Position numbers and translations under genes: made by a program | Part shown: piece by piece, positions 1 to 11,200 of the stretch | Layout of the letters: the number at the start of each line of letters is the position of its first letter | Numbering within the stretch: the stretch's first letter is position 1 | From: Luidia sarsii | Lineage: Eukaryota > Echinodermata > Asteroidea > Paxillosida > Luidiidae | Length of the DNA stretch: 64,000 bases | Direction: 5' to 3' | Assembly (NCBI GenBank): GCA_949987565.1 | Contig: OX465120.1 | Location: forward strand, 1,676,173-1,740,172 | Notes under the pieces: generated by a model | Database searches by the model: none | The model's input: only the letters and a program-made list of their open reading frames with translations | What the model was told of the DNA's origin: nothing

Positions 1-718
1 CTGGATGGGGATTACCGCTCGCGATGGGCGGCTCAGATATTTGGGGAATGTTCACGTCCGGTTGTCACTGGAGTGAAAATTATGGGGTACGTTCCTGTTT
101 TTTTTTTTTCAACTCGTCGGAAGTAGCTGTGAAAAAGTCGGATTCGAAGACAGGAAATGCCTGCCATGTCGTGGTCTTGAATGGAATTTGTAAGGAATTG
201 TTGAACGTCGGTGTTAATATTTTTTGGCTGCGAAATGTGGAGAACTGAGCACTGTCCTTTTTCCAGTTTATTTTTTGGTCAAGTTGGTCCGCGGTCTCTC
301 GCTGGTTCCCTCACCTAGTATGCAATAGTACCAGGAACCAACGAGAGAACCACTGAATGGCAGGGGGATGGGGATACCCACTGCTTTGGCTAAGGAGAAA
401 CCAAACACATGAGGGCGCTCTTTCGTTTACACACGCTCGATCCCGTAGACGATCGCTCATAGAACAGTCGTCGTCTGGCTAGTGAGCAGTGAAATCGCTC
501 GCCTCTTGAGGGCGCTTTCTGTTGATAAACTTCAGACACATGTACTGTGTACATTAGGAGTTGTATTTGCCTGGCAGGTCAAAGTCTGTTAAGTAGCAAA
601 GTGCAAGGAATGCTTGACTCGAATTCCTTCCAAACTTCTTAAGGTTGTCGTTATTTGGTGCTTTTTCGTTCGAGGTACGTTTTATAGGCTGTTCATCTCG
701 AGTCTTATTGATATTATT

Positions 719-819
719 CTCAAAAGTTAGAGGGCCTGACGTTTCGATCAACTCAAAAAGTCAAAGCAAAGGTCCTGCTTCTTGCTAGGATCGAAACGTC
801 AGGCCCTCTAACTTTTGAG
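719..819. repeat. foldback (MITE-like) element
   Basis: Two 31-base arms at 719-749 and 789-819 are inverted complements of each other and share the core GGGCCTGACGTTTCGATC, separated by about 39 bases. The same core occurs many times elsewhere in the window (2169-2275, 17365-17485, 47755-47828 and others), so this is a dispersed family and not a local accident. No transposase is encoded. Confidence 0.8.
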
Positions 820-909
820 ATTATTTTCTGTGCTGCAGGTCATATTATTACTAACTATGTACTACTATGTGAGCAGTTTGCACAAGATTTGTGTATTTAC
901 TAAATAAAA

Positions 910-1200
910 ACTAATCCCTACCCTACTCCATGCCCTTCCCTTTGATCTCTCCCTACCAGCTTCACTCTTTGTCCTTTGTTTCTCATCCGTGTCCTATTCA
1001 CTCTCTTCCCCCTTCCTTCGTGTACATGTATCTGTTTTGTCCTTGTCACTCTGCCTTTGAGAAAGGTCCTGCTAGCATCGAAACGTCAGGCCTACTAAAT
1101 TTTGAGATTTTCATTTTGGTAATTTTAGTCAGTAAGCAGTTTGCAGCATTTTTATTGTATATCACTTTATTTACCAATTACTTCAACTTCATAAGTCTGT
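910..1200 (+). repeat. dispersed repeat with CTGCTAG-ATCGAAACG core, copy 1
   Basis: A repeat of about 300 bp begins with a CT-rich part (around CTAATCCCTACCCTACTCC), passes through GAGAAAGGTCCTGCTAG and ATCGAAACGTCAGG, and ends with TTAGTCAGTAAGCAGTTTGCA. Related copies lie at 2838-3335 (+), 3480-3850 (-), 17580-17900 (-) and 61105-61265 (-). The element is non-coding. Confidence 0.75.
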
Positions 1201-1437
1201 GACAATTTTTATTTCCTCAAAAAAAAACTCGGACTAATTATTTAGACAGTTTTCAGGATACGTGCGGGCTTTGAATTTTTCCAAATCCAAATTGCATTGT
1301 GTGTATATGAATGGCTGATGTGTTTACTGGACTATCAGAAATTCCGAATCTCTGATTTTATTTTTGGTTTGCCTTTTTGTTTTCCCCTTCACGTCTCGAC
1401 GCAGAGGTCTTGCATTAGTACTTCTCACCTTGCCGTC

Positions 1438-4400
1438 ATGAATCCGGACAGCTATTCACTCTGCGAGAAGCTCATACCGGCCGCGTACGTCCAGCAGGGA
1501 CGGGAAGCCAGACGAACCCACGAAAACAAAGTACCAGACTGACCGAGAATTTTCGTTGAAATTTTTATAACAATTTTTGGTTGTTTGCATCTGAATGAAA
1601 GCGGGGGTGTTATCCCTGGAGATATACGGCAGTTAATGGTTGAATTGTTTCTGACTGGCGCCCCCACCCCGGCAAAGACTAGTTGACTATTTGGGAAGGC
1701 CACCATCTAAGGGCTGGATAGCACAGATGAAAGAGCACTGGTGTGCCAAAGACTAGTTGACTATTAGGGTAGGCTACCATCTAAAGGCTGGATAGCTCAG
1801 ATGGTAAGAGCGCTGGTGTGCCAAAGACTAGTTGACCATTTGTGAAGGCCACCATCTAAGGGCTGGATAGCTCAGATGAAAGAGCACTGATACACAAAAC
1901 CAGTTAAAGTTTTCTTTGCCAATGTTCAATTTGTTCAAAAGTTCCCATTCAGTTTTTCTGTTGTTTGTTTACTTTTGAAAAAAATGGCACAGAAAACTTT
2001 GACTGGACCGAGACCCCTGGATTAATAAATATACCACTGGTGCTCTTCCATCTGAGCTATCCAGCCCTTACAGTAGATGGTGGCCTTCCCAAATAGTCAA
2101 CTAGTCTTTGCCTGGGGTGGGGATTCTTCACGTATAGCATCCTGTTCAATCAACAGTTAAACAAAAATTTAGTGGGCCTGACGTTTCGATCCTAGCAGGA
2201 CCTTTCTCAAAGGCAAAGGCTTTCTCTGCCTTTGAGAAAGGTCCTGCTAGGATCGAAACGTCAGGCCCACTAAATTTTTGATTTACTTTTTGGTAATTTT
2301 AGTCAGTAAGCAGTTTGCAACATTTTTGTATATCACCCAATCAACAAAGTTGTTAATTACGTTGTTGTTGTTGTAATAATTATTACATATGTAAGTGTCA
2401 CAATTTGGACCCCTGATTTATGGAATAACCGCAAAGTCAAATTCACATTAGAATGATGTTGAAACAAAAATAGTGATCGAATGCGTCAACAGATTTTTGA
2501 CGATAGAGGGCGCTCTTTGTCGCAGGTGCGCCACCTCCTGGAGCATCGCAAGTGGCCGGAGGAAGGGTGGGACGACGCCACTATCGAGCTGCTGCTGCAG
2601 GAGCTGAGCGCCATGGACAGCAACAACTTCGCGGCCAACTGCGGCGTCGGGGAGAGGGAGGCCAGAATTGCCTCGGCCCTGGTCGCTCGGAGACACTTCA
2701 GGTGGGGAGGTCGGAGTAGGAGGAAATTTGGGTCGATCTGAAGATCAACCATCATTCGATTTGGATGTTCATCCTCTCGTTGCTGTCTTGTTGTGTTTGT
2801 CCCTTGTCTAGTTATATGTTGTAAACTTGATTCCTAAACTTGAACTTTCATCTTTCCCCCTCCTCTCACTAATCCCTACCCTACTCCTTGCCCTTCTCTT
2901 TGATCTTTCCCCCTCTTCTCACCAATCCCTACCCTACTCCTTGCCCTTCTCTTTGATCTTTCCCCCTCTTCTCACTAATCCCTACCCTACTCCTTGCCCT
3001 TCTCTTTGATCTTTCCCCCTCTTCTCACTAATCCCTACCCTACTCCTTGCCCTTCTCTTTGATCTTTCCCCCTCTTCTCACTAATTCCTACCCTACTCCT
3101 TGCCCTTCCCTTTGATCTCTCCCTACCAGCTTCACTCTTTGTCCTGTGTTTCTCATCCGTGTCCTATTCACTCTCTTCCCCTTCCTTTGTGTACATGTAT
3201 CTGTTTTGTCCTTGTCACTCTGCCTTTGAGAAAGATCCTGCTAGGATCGAAACGTCAGGCCCACTAAATTTTAACCTTTACATTTTGGTAATTTTAGTCA
3301 GTAAGCAGTTTGCAACATTTTTGTATATCACCTTTAATTCCTTTGTTCAACAACTTAAACGTTCAGTAAATAAAAAAAAAACTGTTGCAAACTGCTCACT
3401 GACTAAAAAAATCCTTTCTCAAGGCATTTGCTGCCTTTGAGAAAGGTCCTGCTAGGATCAAAACATCAGGCCCTCTAACTTTGGCAACTGAAATATTGTG
3501 TACTCCTTTGCTGTTGTAATTTCAATATAATTGAATATAATTTCATAAAGTGATATATACAAAAATGTTGCAAACTGCATACTGACTAAAATTACCAAAA
3601 TCTCAAAATTTAGTGGGCCTGACGTTTCGATCCTAGCAGGACCTTTCTCAAAGGCAAAGTGACAAGGACAAAACAGATACGTGTACATGAAGGAAGGGGG
3701 AAGAGAGTGAATAGGACATGGATGAGAAACAAAGGACAAAGAGAAGAGCTGGTAGGGTGAGATCAAAGGGAAGGGCAAGGAGTAGGGTAAAGATTAAAGA
3801 GAAGAGGGGGAAAGATCAAAGAAAGAAGCGTGGAGGAGTGAACACAAAAGAAGGATTGAATATAATTTCAATATAATTAATGAGTACGTACTCAATCTTA
3901 TGGGGCCTTCTGATCTACTAGCTTTGCTTTCTTGAGGGCCCCTCCAATTTCTGTTTATTGATGAGCTCAACTACTTATTACATTTTACTTGTTTAGAATA
4001 ACTGGAAAATAACCCGGTACTGAAACTGATATTACTTTCAGGTTGGGGCATGGGATCGGTCGCTCCGGGGACATCGCGGCCGTTCAGCCCAAAGCGGCCG
4101 GGTCCAGTATCCTGATGAAGCTGACCAACTCCATGGCCCTGGACGCTCTCAGGATGGCAGGTCGGTCTGTCTGTTGCCCCCTCCTTGCTTCCTTCAAGCC
4201 TCCCACCTCTCTGCCTCTGCCTCTGTGCTCTCGATCGCTCCATCTCATTCTCCTTGCTCCTTCCTCTTTTTATCTGTTCCTGACTGTTCACTACACTCTG
4301 CCTCGCATTTGCTCTTCCTTTCTCTTTTCCTCTCTCCTCTTTCCTTGTCTCTCCCCTCTATCCCAGTCTCTTTCGTCTCTCTACCTCTCTCTCTCTTTTC

Positions 4401-7400
4401 TACCTCTCTGTCTCTGTTTTTCACCATTTCTATCCCTCTATCTGTCTCGCTGCGTAAGTTGACACTATGACTTTTTTTCCATTTGGTATGGTTTGTTTGC
4501 TGTTTTCTTCTGTCAGGGGTTCGTTCAACGAACTGTTTCTGTCTCTTTCCTCACTCAATCTCTCTCTTCTCTATTTCTCTGTTTCTATCTCTTTTTGTTT
4601 GTCCCCTTTCTATCCCTCTCATGTCCCTATATTCTGTCTCACTGTGTAAGATGGCATAATGACTTTGTGGTTTTTTTTTTTTTTGGGGGGGGCTTGTTTT
4701 CATCCATCAGGCGTTCGTTCAACGAACTGTCTCAGTCTCTCTCCTCACTCAATCTCTCTCTTCTCTATTTCTCTGTCTCTATTTGTTTTTCCCCTTTCTA
4801 TCCCTCCATGTGCCTATAATCTGTCTCACTGTGTAAGATGGCACAATGACTTCCTGGTTATTTTTTTTTTGGGGGGGGGTTGTTTTCATCCGTCAGGGGT
4901 TCATTCAACGAACTGTCTCTGTCTCTCTCCTCACTCAATCTCTCTCTTCTCTGTTTCTCTGTCTCTATTTGTTTTTCCTCTTTCTATCCCTCTTATGTCC
5001 CTATATTCTGTCTCACTGTGTAAGATGGCACAATGACTTCGTGGTTATTTTTTTTTGGGGGGGTGGCTTGTTTTCATCCATCAGGCGTTCATTCAACGAA
5101 CTGTCTCTGTCTCTCTCCTCACTCAATCTCTCTCTTCTCTATTTCTCTGTCTCTATTTGTTTTTCCTCTTTCTATCCCTCTTATGTCCCTATAATCTGTC
5201 TCACTGTGTAAGATGGCACAATGACTTTGTGGTTATTTTTTTTTTGGGGGGGGGCTTGTTTTGTATCCGTCAGGCGTTCGTTCAACGAACTGTCTCAGTC
5301 TCTCTCCTCACTCAATCTCTCTCTTCTCTATTTCTCTGTCTCTATTTGTTTTTCCTCTTTCTATCCCTCTTATGTCCCTATAATCTGTCTCACTGTGTAA
5401 GATGGCACAATGACTTTGTGGTTATTTTTTTTTTGGGGGGGGCTTGTTTTGTATCCGTCAGGCGTTCGTTCAACGAACTGTCTCAGTCTCTCTCCTCACT
5501 CAATCTCTCTCTTCTCTATTTCTCTGTCTCTATTTGTTTTTCCCCTTTCTATCCCTCTTATGTCCCTATAATCTGTCTCACTGTGTAAGATGACACAATG
5601 ACTTTGTGGTTATTTTTTTTGGGGGGTGGCTTGTTTTCATCCGTCAGGCGTTCGTTCAACGAACTGTCTCTGTCTCTCTCCTCACTCAATCTCTCTCTTC
5701 TCTATTTCTCTGTCTCTATTTGTTTTTCCCCTTTCTATCCCTCTTATGTCCCTATAATCTGTCTCACTGTGTAAGATGACGCAATGACTTTGTGGTTATT
5801 TTTTTTGGGGGTGGGCTTGTTTTCATCCGTCAGGCGTTCATTCGACGAACTGTCTCTGTCTCTCTCCTCACTCAATCTCTCTCTTCTCTATTTCTCTGTC
5901 TCTATTTGTTTTTCCCCTTTCTATCCCTCTTATTTCCCTATAATCTGTCTCACTGTGTAAGATGGCACAATGACTTTGTGGTTATTTTTTTGGGGGGTGG
6001 GCTTGTTTTCATCCGTCAGGCGTTCGTTCGACGGCGGCCTGCTTCGTGGTCCCTCTGGCCACCGGCATGAGTCTGGTCCTGTGCTTCCTGGCCCTCCGCC
6101 AGCTCCGCCCGGCCGCCAGGTACGTCCTCTGGCCGCGCATCGACCAGAAGACCTGCTTCAAGGCCCTCCTGACGGCCGGCCTGTGGCCGGTGGTCGTGGA
6201 GAACCGCCTCGAGGGCGACGAGCTCCGGACGGACGTGGACGAGATCCGGCGTCAGATCGACGGCCTGGGCGCCGAGAACATCCTCTGCGTCCTCTCCACG
6301 ACCTCCTGCTTTGCGCCGCGCGTCCCCGACCGCCTGGAGGAGATCGCTCTCCTCTGCCGCCAGGCGGGCATCGGGCACGTCGTCAACAACGCCTACGGCG
6401 TCCAGTCCTCCAAGTGCATGCACCTGATCGAGCAGGCGGCGCGCGGGGGCCGGCTGGACGCCTTCGTCCAGAGCACGGACAAGAACTTCATGGTGCCCGT
6501 GGGCGGGTCGGTCATCGCCGGCACGGACGCCGCCCTCGTGGACAGGATCGCGCAGACCTTCCCCGGCCGGGCCTCGGCCTCGCCGTCCGTCGACCTCTTC
6601 ATCACCTTCCTGGCGCTCGGGGCCGGCGGGTACCGGCGCCTCCTGGCCGACCGCAAGGCGGTGTACGCCCACCTGAGGGCGGAGCTGGGCGCCGTGGCCG
6701 AGCGACACGGGGAGCGGGTGCTGGCCACGCCCCACAACCCCATCTCCATGGCGATGACCCTGGGCCGGCCGGCGGGAGGAGGCGGGAAGGCCGTCTCGGA
6801 GATCGGGTCCATGCTGTTCAAGAGGGGCGTGTCGGGAGCCAGGTGAGTGCGACCTCTGACAGACCACTTTCAGATCAGATGAATTTGCGCAAGGATTATC
6901 TCTCAGCACTCACACCTTCCTGGGGGCCCTTTCATTGGAGCCGTGTAAGCATAAAAGTATCGTTGGCCTGGAGTTTTGATCCTAGCTTGACTCGTCTCAA
7001 GGGAGGTCCTGCTAGGATCGAAACATCAGAGGTCTTTCAGAGAGGATCGAAACATTATGGGCCTTTTAGAAAGATCCTGTGAGGATCGAAACATAAAAGG
7101 TCTTTCAGAAAGTTCCTGCCAGTATTGCAACATTGGGCCTTCCTAGTTTTTTTCTTCAGATTATCAGGTCTACTCTTTCGTCTCTGCGCTTCAGGGTGGT
7201 TCCAAGAGGCAGCACCAAGACCATCGGCGACTTCACCTTCAGCGGCTACGGCTCACACTGCAACGACTACCCCAGCGGCTACCTGACGGCAGCCGCAGCC
7301 GTGGGCATGACCAGGGAGGATGTGGACTTGTTTGCCAAGCGGCTGGACAAGGTCCTGGGCAAGCGGCGGGAGAGGGGGTCAAAGGTGGAAGGGTCAAGGG

Positions 7401-7699
7401 TTGATGGGTCAAAGGCGGATGGGTCAAAGGTGGATGGGTCAAAGGTGGAAGGGTCAAAGGTGGATGGGTCAAAGGTGGATGGGTCAAAGGTGGATGGGTC
7501 AAAGTTGGATGGGTCAAAGGTGGATGGGTCAAAGGTGGAAGGGTCAAAGGGGGAAGGGTCAAAGGTGGATGGGTCAAAGGTGGATGAGTCAAAGGGGGGT
7601 GGGTCAAAGGTGGAAGGGTCAAAGGTGGATGGGTCAAAGGTGGAAGGGTCAAAGGCGGGAGGGTCAAAGGTGGAAGAAGGCAATGATGTCACTGTCTGA
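1438..7699 (+). CDS. SEPSECS: O-phosphoseryl-tRNA(Sec) selenium transferase (SepSecS), five exons
   Basis: This PLP enzyme converts O-phosphoseryl-tRNA(Sec) to selenocysteinyl-tRNA(Sec) with selenophosphate, the last step of animal selenocysteine synthesis. Exons are 1438-1530, 2526-2701, 4042-4160, 6020-6842 and 7195-7699; all junctions are GT-AG and the phases join to an uninterrupted 571-aa reading frame. Exon 1 starts at ATG 1438 with [12 protein letters not shown], matching the family N terminus. Family motifs follow: [90 protein letters not shown] and TPHNPIS. The PLP-binding lysine of DKNFMVP falls at residue 284, the same number as in the human enzyme, so the core is collinear. Exon 4 (823 bp) is GC-rich and fuses what I believe are several exons in vertebrates. 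Oddities: residues 465-564 are 20 tandem pentapeptides in place of the usual C-terminal tail, and intron 3 contains copies of the exon 4 acceptor. Identification is secure; the C terminus is less certain. Confidence 0.96.
1640..2125. repeat. tRNA-derived SINE fragments in SEPSECS intron 1
   Basis: The motif GGCTGGATAGCTCAGATG occurs at about 1713, 1789 and 1861 on the + strand and again inverted near 2050-2070. It resembles the 5' half of a tRNA, with an A-box-like TAGCTCAG followed by AAGAGC. It is preceded each time by GCAAAGACTAGTTGAC. Three partial copies in a row point to tandem amplification of the SINE head. Relatives occur at 9230-9480, 11880-12115, 39405-39480, 49700-49775 and 57735-57835. 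Confidence 0.7.
2169..2275. repeat. long hairpin of the CCTGACGTTTCGATC family
   Basis: About 50 bases starting TTAGTGGGCCTGACGTTTCG are followed, after a short AAAGGCTTT-like loop, by their near-perfect reverse complement ending CAGGCCCACTAAATT. It lies in SEPSECS intron 1 and would fold into a long stem if transcribed. It belongs to the same family as the element at 719-819. Confidence 0.8.
2838..3335 (+). repeat. dispersed repeat with internal 53-bp minisatellite
   Basis: This is another copy of the element at 910-1200, but its CT-rich head is expanded to about five tandem 53-bp units (period read from CCCTTCTCTTTGATC at 2891 and 2944). It ends with the ATCGAAACGTCAGG core near 3250 and the TCAGTAAGCAGTTTGCAAC tail. 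It lies in SEPSECS intron 2. Confidence 0.75.
3440..3850 (-). repeat. dispersed repeat of the same family, inverted copy
   Basis: This is the inverted counterpart of the 2838-3335 element in SEPSECS intron 2. It contains AGTGGGCCTGACGTTTCG near 3612, then CTCAAAGGCA and the GA-rich complement of the CT-rich head, including a shortened version of the 53-bp unit. Together with the upstream copy it makes a large inverted repeat in the intron. Confidence 0.7.
4490..6019 (+). repeat. 186-194 bp tandem array that copies the exon 4 splice acceptor
   Basis: This array fills SEPSECS intron 3. Each unit has a T/G homopolymer run, CTTGTTTTCATCCGTCAG, a copy of the first bases of exon 4 (GCGTTCGTTCAACG or close variants), a CT-rich tract, and CACTGTGTAAGATGGC. 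Decoy AG dinucleotides end at 4516, 4710, 4896, 5084, 5273, 5461, 5647 and 5833; the real acceptor AG is 6018-6019. Spacing is 186-189 bp except for the first interval (194). Each unit also contains GTAAGA, a good donor, about 123 bp after its AG, so each looks like a potential cryptic exon. Confidence 0.9.
6960..7115 (+). repeat. degenerate cluster of the GTCCTGCTAGGATCGAAAC element
   Basis: Four diverged copies of the AGGATCGAAACAT core sit within 150 bases of SEPSECS intron 4, including one inverted near 6975. It is probably an early-stage or decayed tandem amplification of the dispersed repeat. Confidence 0.6.
7376..7675 (+). repeat. 15-bp coding minisatellite (20 units) in SEPSECS
   Basis: Twenty tandem 15-bp units based on GGGTCAAAGGTGGAT are translated in frame as (G-S-K-V-D/E)20 with a few variants ([30 protein letters not shown]). 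The unit length is a multiple of three and no unit contains a stop, so the array extends the protein by 100 residues before EGNDVTV and TGA at 7697. The tail alternates lysine with aspartate or glutamate and should be disordered. Confidence 0.92.
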
Positions 7700-8252
7700 C
7701 TGACAGGTGCTTATTGAGGCAGATTTGTTTATGCTGGAATTTCCCATGATGACAAAAGATGGACAAAGATGAAAGGGCAAGATCAAAGGGAAGGGGAAGA
7801 ATTAGGGAAGTGATCAGAGGAGGAAAGGTCAAGGGAAAAGGTGAACAGAGAAGGACATCTGGCAGACAAAACCAGAGTGAGATCAACGGAAAAGTCCAAC
7901 AGTAATTAGCCTTCCTTAACACAGTTTGGACCTTGTCCGACAAAACTGTGTCTAACAAAACTGTGAGTCATACGTATATAGCCATAACTTTTGACTCGAG
8001 GTAAGTAAATCACGACCAATGAAAATTGCACAGCACAAAATAATTGTTATTTCACAAAATGGACAACTTACAAATGCTTTATTGAACTGTACTCCCAATG
8101 GTTGTGAATGGAGATTATCTAAGAATAATCTTTCTTTAAATAAATAATGAAAATTTTGGAAGATCTGTGTCCACACTGGACAGTTCCGTCAGCTGTAACC
8201 AGCTGCAACCAGGTTGATGATTTTTTTTTGGTATACCGATAATTGCGGGGAA
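7700..8252. other. convergent intergenic region SEPSECS / LIPT1
   Basis: The two genes end tail-to-tail about 550 bp apart. On the minus strand an AATAAA signal (plus-strand TTTATT near 8078) lies about 170 bases after the LIPT1 stop and is a plausible polyadenylation signal. No coding sequence is seen. Confidence 0.5.
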
Positions 8253-11200
8253 TCATGACATTGCCTCCTGCACTAATTCGCAGGTCAGCTCTAGTCTCCG
8301 CCTGGTATCCGGATCAACGCTAATCTGGGCCAGATAAGCCTCCGTCGCTTCTGCGATGTCGTCAGGCCAGAAACGTTTTCCTGTCGTGTGAACAGAATGA
8401 TAAATTAACAGAAAAAAAATTGATATACAAAAATGTTGCAAACAAAAATTTTGCAAGACAAAATTTTTCAAGAAAAAAAATTGCAAGAAAAAATGTTGCA
8501 AACAAACATTTGGCAAGAAAAAATGTTTTTCCCGTCGTGTGAACAAAATTATAAATCAACAGAAAAAAAATTGATATACAAAAATGTTGCAAACAAAAAT
8601 GTTGCAAGAAAAAATGTTGCAAGAAAAAAAATTGCAATACAAAAATGTTGCAAGAAAAAAAGTTGCAAGAAAAAATGTTGCAATACAAAAATTGTTCCAA
8701 GAAAAAAATTGTTGCAAGAAAAAAAAATTGACAAAATGGTGACGGACTTAAAAGGGCAAAATGATGCAATTTATGTTAAAAAGGGCTTGTGTTTGCAGTC
8801 CGCTTTGAATGATCTTCCTCAAAGGACCTTGGGTGAGAGCATCGAGCCCACTACATTTTTTTGAGAAGCAAATAAAAATGAAAATTGCAATGAAATATGA
8901 TGAGAAATAAAAAACCGCGAGCCATCGTGTTCTGCTTTTTAAAAAGTTGGTTCAGTTGACCTTTGATCCCTCACCTGCCAGTCGTTCCGTCAGTTCTTGC
9001 ACCAGGCCGATGTCTACCCAGGAGGGCGGGGCCTGAAGGACCACGCCCTGAATACGGGCGTGGCTGACGTGAACTAGAACCGTGGCCACGCCCTGTGACC
9101 GCTGGACGCTGAACTTGGGCGTCTTCCCATACAGCCATTCCCAACACTGCACCAGGAAAAAAACGAAAAAAAAAAAACGAACAAAGATATCACAAAAACT
9201 TGCAGTGACGTTACCCGGTATTCTCTTTTTTAATAGATTGAAAAATTGGCAAAGAAAACTTTGACTTGACCGGGATTTGAATCCGAGACGTCTGGATTAA
9301 GGTACCAGTTTTCTTCCATCTGAGCTATCCAGCCCTTAGATGGTGGCCTTTCCTAATAGTCGACTAGTCTTTGCCGGGTTGGGGCGCAAGTCAGAAGCAA
9401 TTCAACCATTAACTGCCGTATATCTCCAGGGATCACGCCCCCTGCTTTCATTCAGATGCAAACAACCAATTGTTGTTGTAAACCTGGCTACGGCAGCTCG
9501 GGGATCACACAAAAACTTTCCTTTGATTGTTTGACTTGAATCAATTCTATTCGACCCACAGAACTCACCATGAGTTCCTTCCTGAGCGATCGAGTTCCAG
9601 GCCAGTCTGTCTCTGATAACGGATCGACCGGGTACACCTGGGAAAAACCGACGACAAGACAACGATTCAGAAGCATCAATGATAGTTGGAATCCAGCGTA
9701 GTACAAACTACCCAAAATGTTGAGTTACAGGCTTTTTTTCAGAGCCACACTCCTTCTCTTAAAGCGGGCCTGTAATGATTTCAGTCTTGAACCGATTTCA
9801 ACTATTTCTTGTCTGTAGTTGTTTGTTATATCAGAATAAAGCATTGCTATACAGAAATCTTAACTCTAACCCGCAAAAATAAACGATTTTTGAGGGGTTC
9901 GTTTTATTTATTACAGGCTTATATTCTGAAGATGAAAATTAACAAAATGGGGGATTTGATGGACCATGTAAAAGGCCTACTTAAAGAGATGATCTACATG
10001 GTGTCACCACCTACTAAATATCGACCATTCTTAAAAGACAAGGAAGGAAGGTAATGCTAGGATCCAAATGTCCCTCTGAAGCTCTGAAAAGTCGATTAAC
10101 AGCAAGAACATTTTCCGGTTTTTTTCTCCATACTCGGTTTTCGTAGAGGGCAGGGAAGCAGTTGTAGAACTCCCCGCTGATTGCGTCCACCAGGGCTCGG
10201 TGAGCGATGCTTGGGTCGACATCGGACAAGTTCTTGACCGCAGACCGGACACTCTGGGTGGCCTTGTGGGTCATACCAGCCTTAAAAAGAAAAGAAAAAA
10301 GGGCAAGACAGTAGGGACCAGGTTCAGCGAACATTCGTCAACTTATCTGGGAAGGCTGCCACCTAATGGCAGTATAGCTCAGGTTGTAAGAGCTCTGGTA
10401 CTTTTAACCCAGAGCCACACTCACTAGAGTTACCGGCTCTTCTCAGAGCCACACTCACTAGAGTTACCGCCTCTTTTCAGAGCCACACTCACTAGAGTTA
10501 CCGGCTCTTCTCAGAGCCACACTCACTAGAGTTACCGGCTCTTCTCAGAGCCACACTCACTAGAGTTACCGGCTCTTCTCAGAGCCACACTCACTAGAGT
10601 TACCGGCTCTTCTCAGAGCCACACTCACTAGAGTTACCGGCTCTTCTAAGAGCCACACCCACAAGAGTCACCGGCTTTTCTCAGAGCCACACTCACTAGA
10701 GTTACCGGCTCTTCTAAGAGCCACACCCACAAGAGTCACCGGCTCTTCTCAGAGCCACACCCACTAGAGTCACCGGCTCTTCTCAGAGCCACACTCACTA
10801 GAGTTACCGGCTCTTCTCAGACCCACGAAAGAGATTTTACACACGGTGTCACCATGAACACTCCCGTCCATCCTACCTTCTCACAGTGCAGTAATGCCCC
10901 CAGATCCACCGTGTTCACACCATGCAGCAGCGTGCAGTGGTGGTAGGCAATCTGACGACCTAACTTGGACGACGACCCGGACACCTAAGTCATAGAGAGA
11001 GAGAATCTTTACAGATCCGTAATTTTCAGCGGGGAAAAACCAAGAAATCTAGACACCCTTACGTACATCAATCCGCAATAAGCATGTGCGACCAGGCACA
11101 TTAAAATCTTCTAAAGGCGTTTTGTTTCACCAACTTTCACATGAACTAGTTACCTTCCCAAACTTGGTTGAATCATGTTTCTTTACGTTAAGTTTTACAC

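Larger units (their letters stand above)
1..1437. other. 5' flank of SEPSECS, repeat-rich, no gene seen
   Basis: I find no conserved coding sequence here. The stretch holds a foldback element at 719-819, a dispersed repeat at about 910-1200 that contains the GTCCTGCTAG-ATCGAAACGTCAGG core, and unassigned sequence between them. The last few hundred bases before 1438 must contain the SEPSECS 5' UTR and promoter, but no TATA box or other core element stands out. Confidence 0.5.

Noticed and set aside
5970..7082. 370-codon + strand frame rich in Arg, Pro and Gly
   Set aside because: It overlaps SEPSECS exon 4 in the wrong frame; high GC keeps it free of stops.
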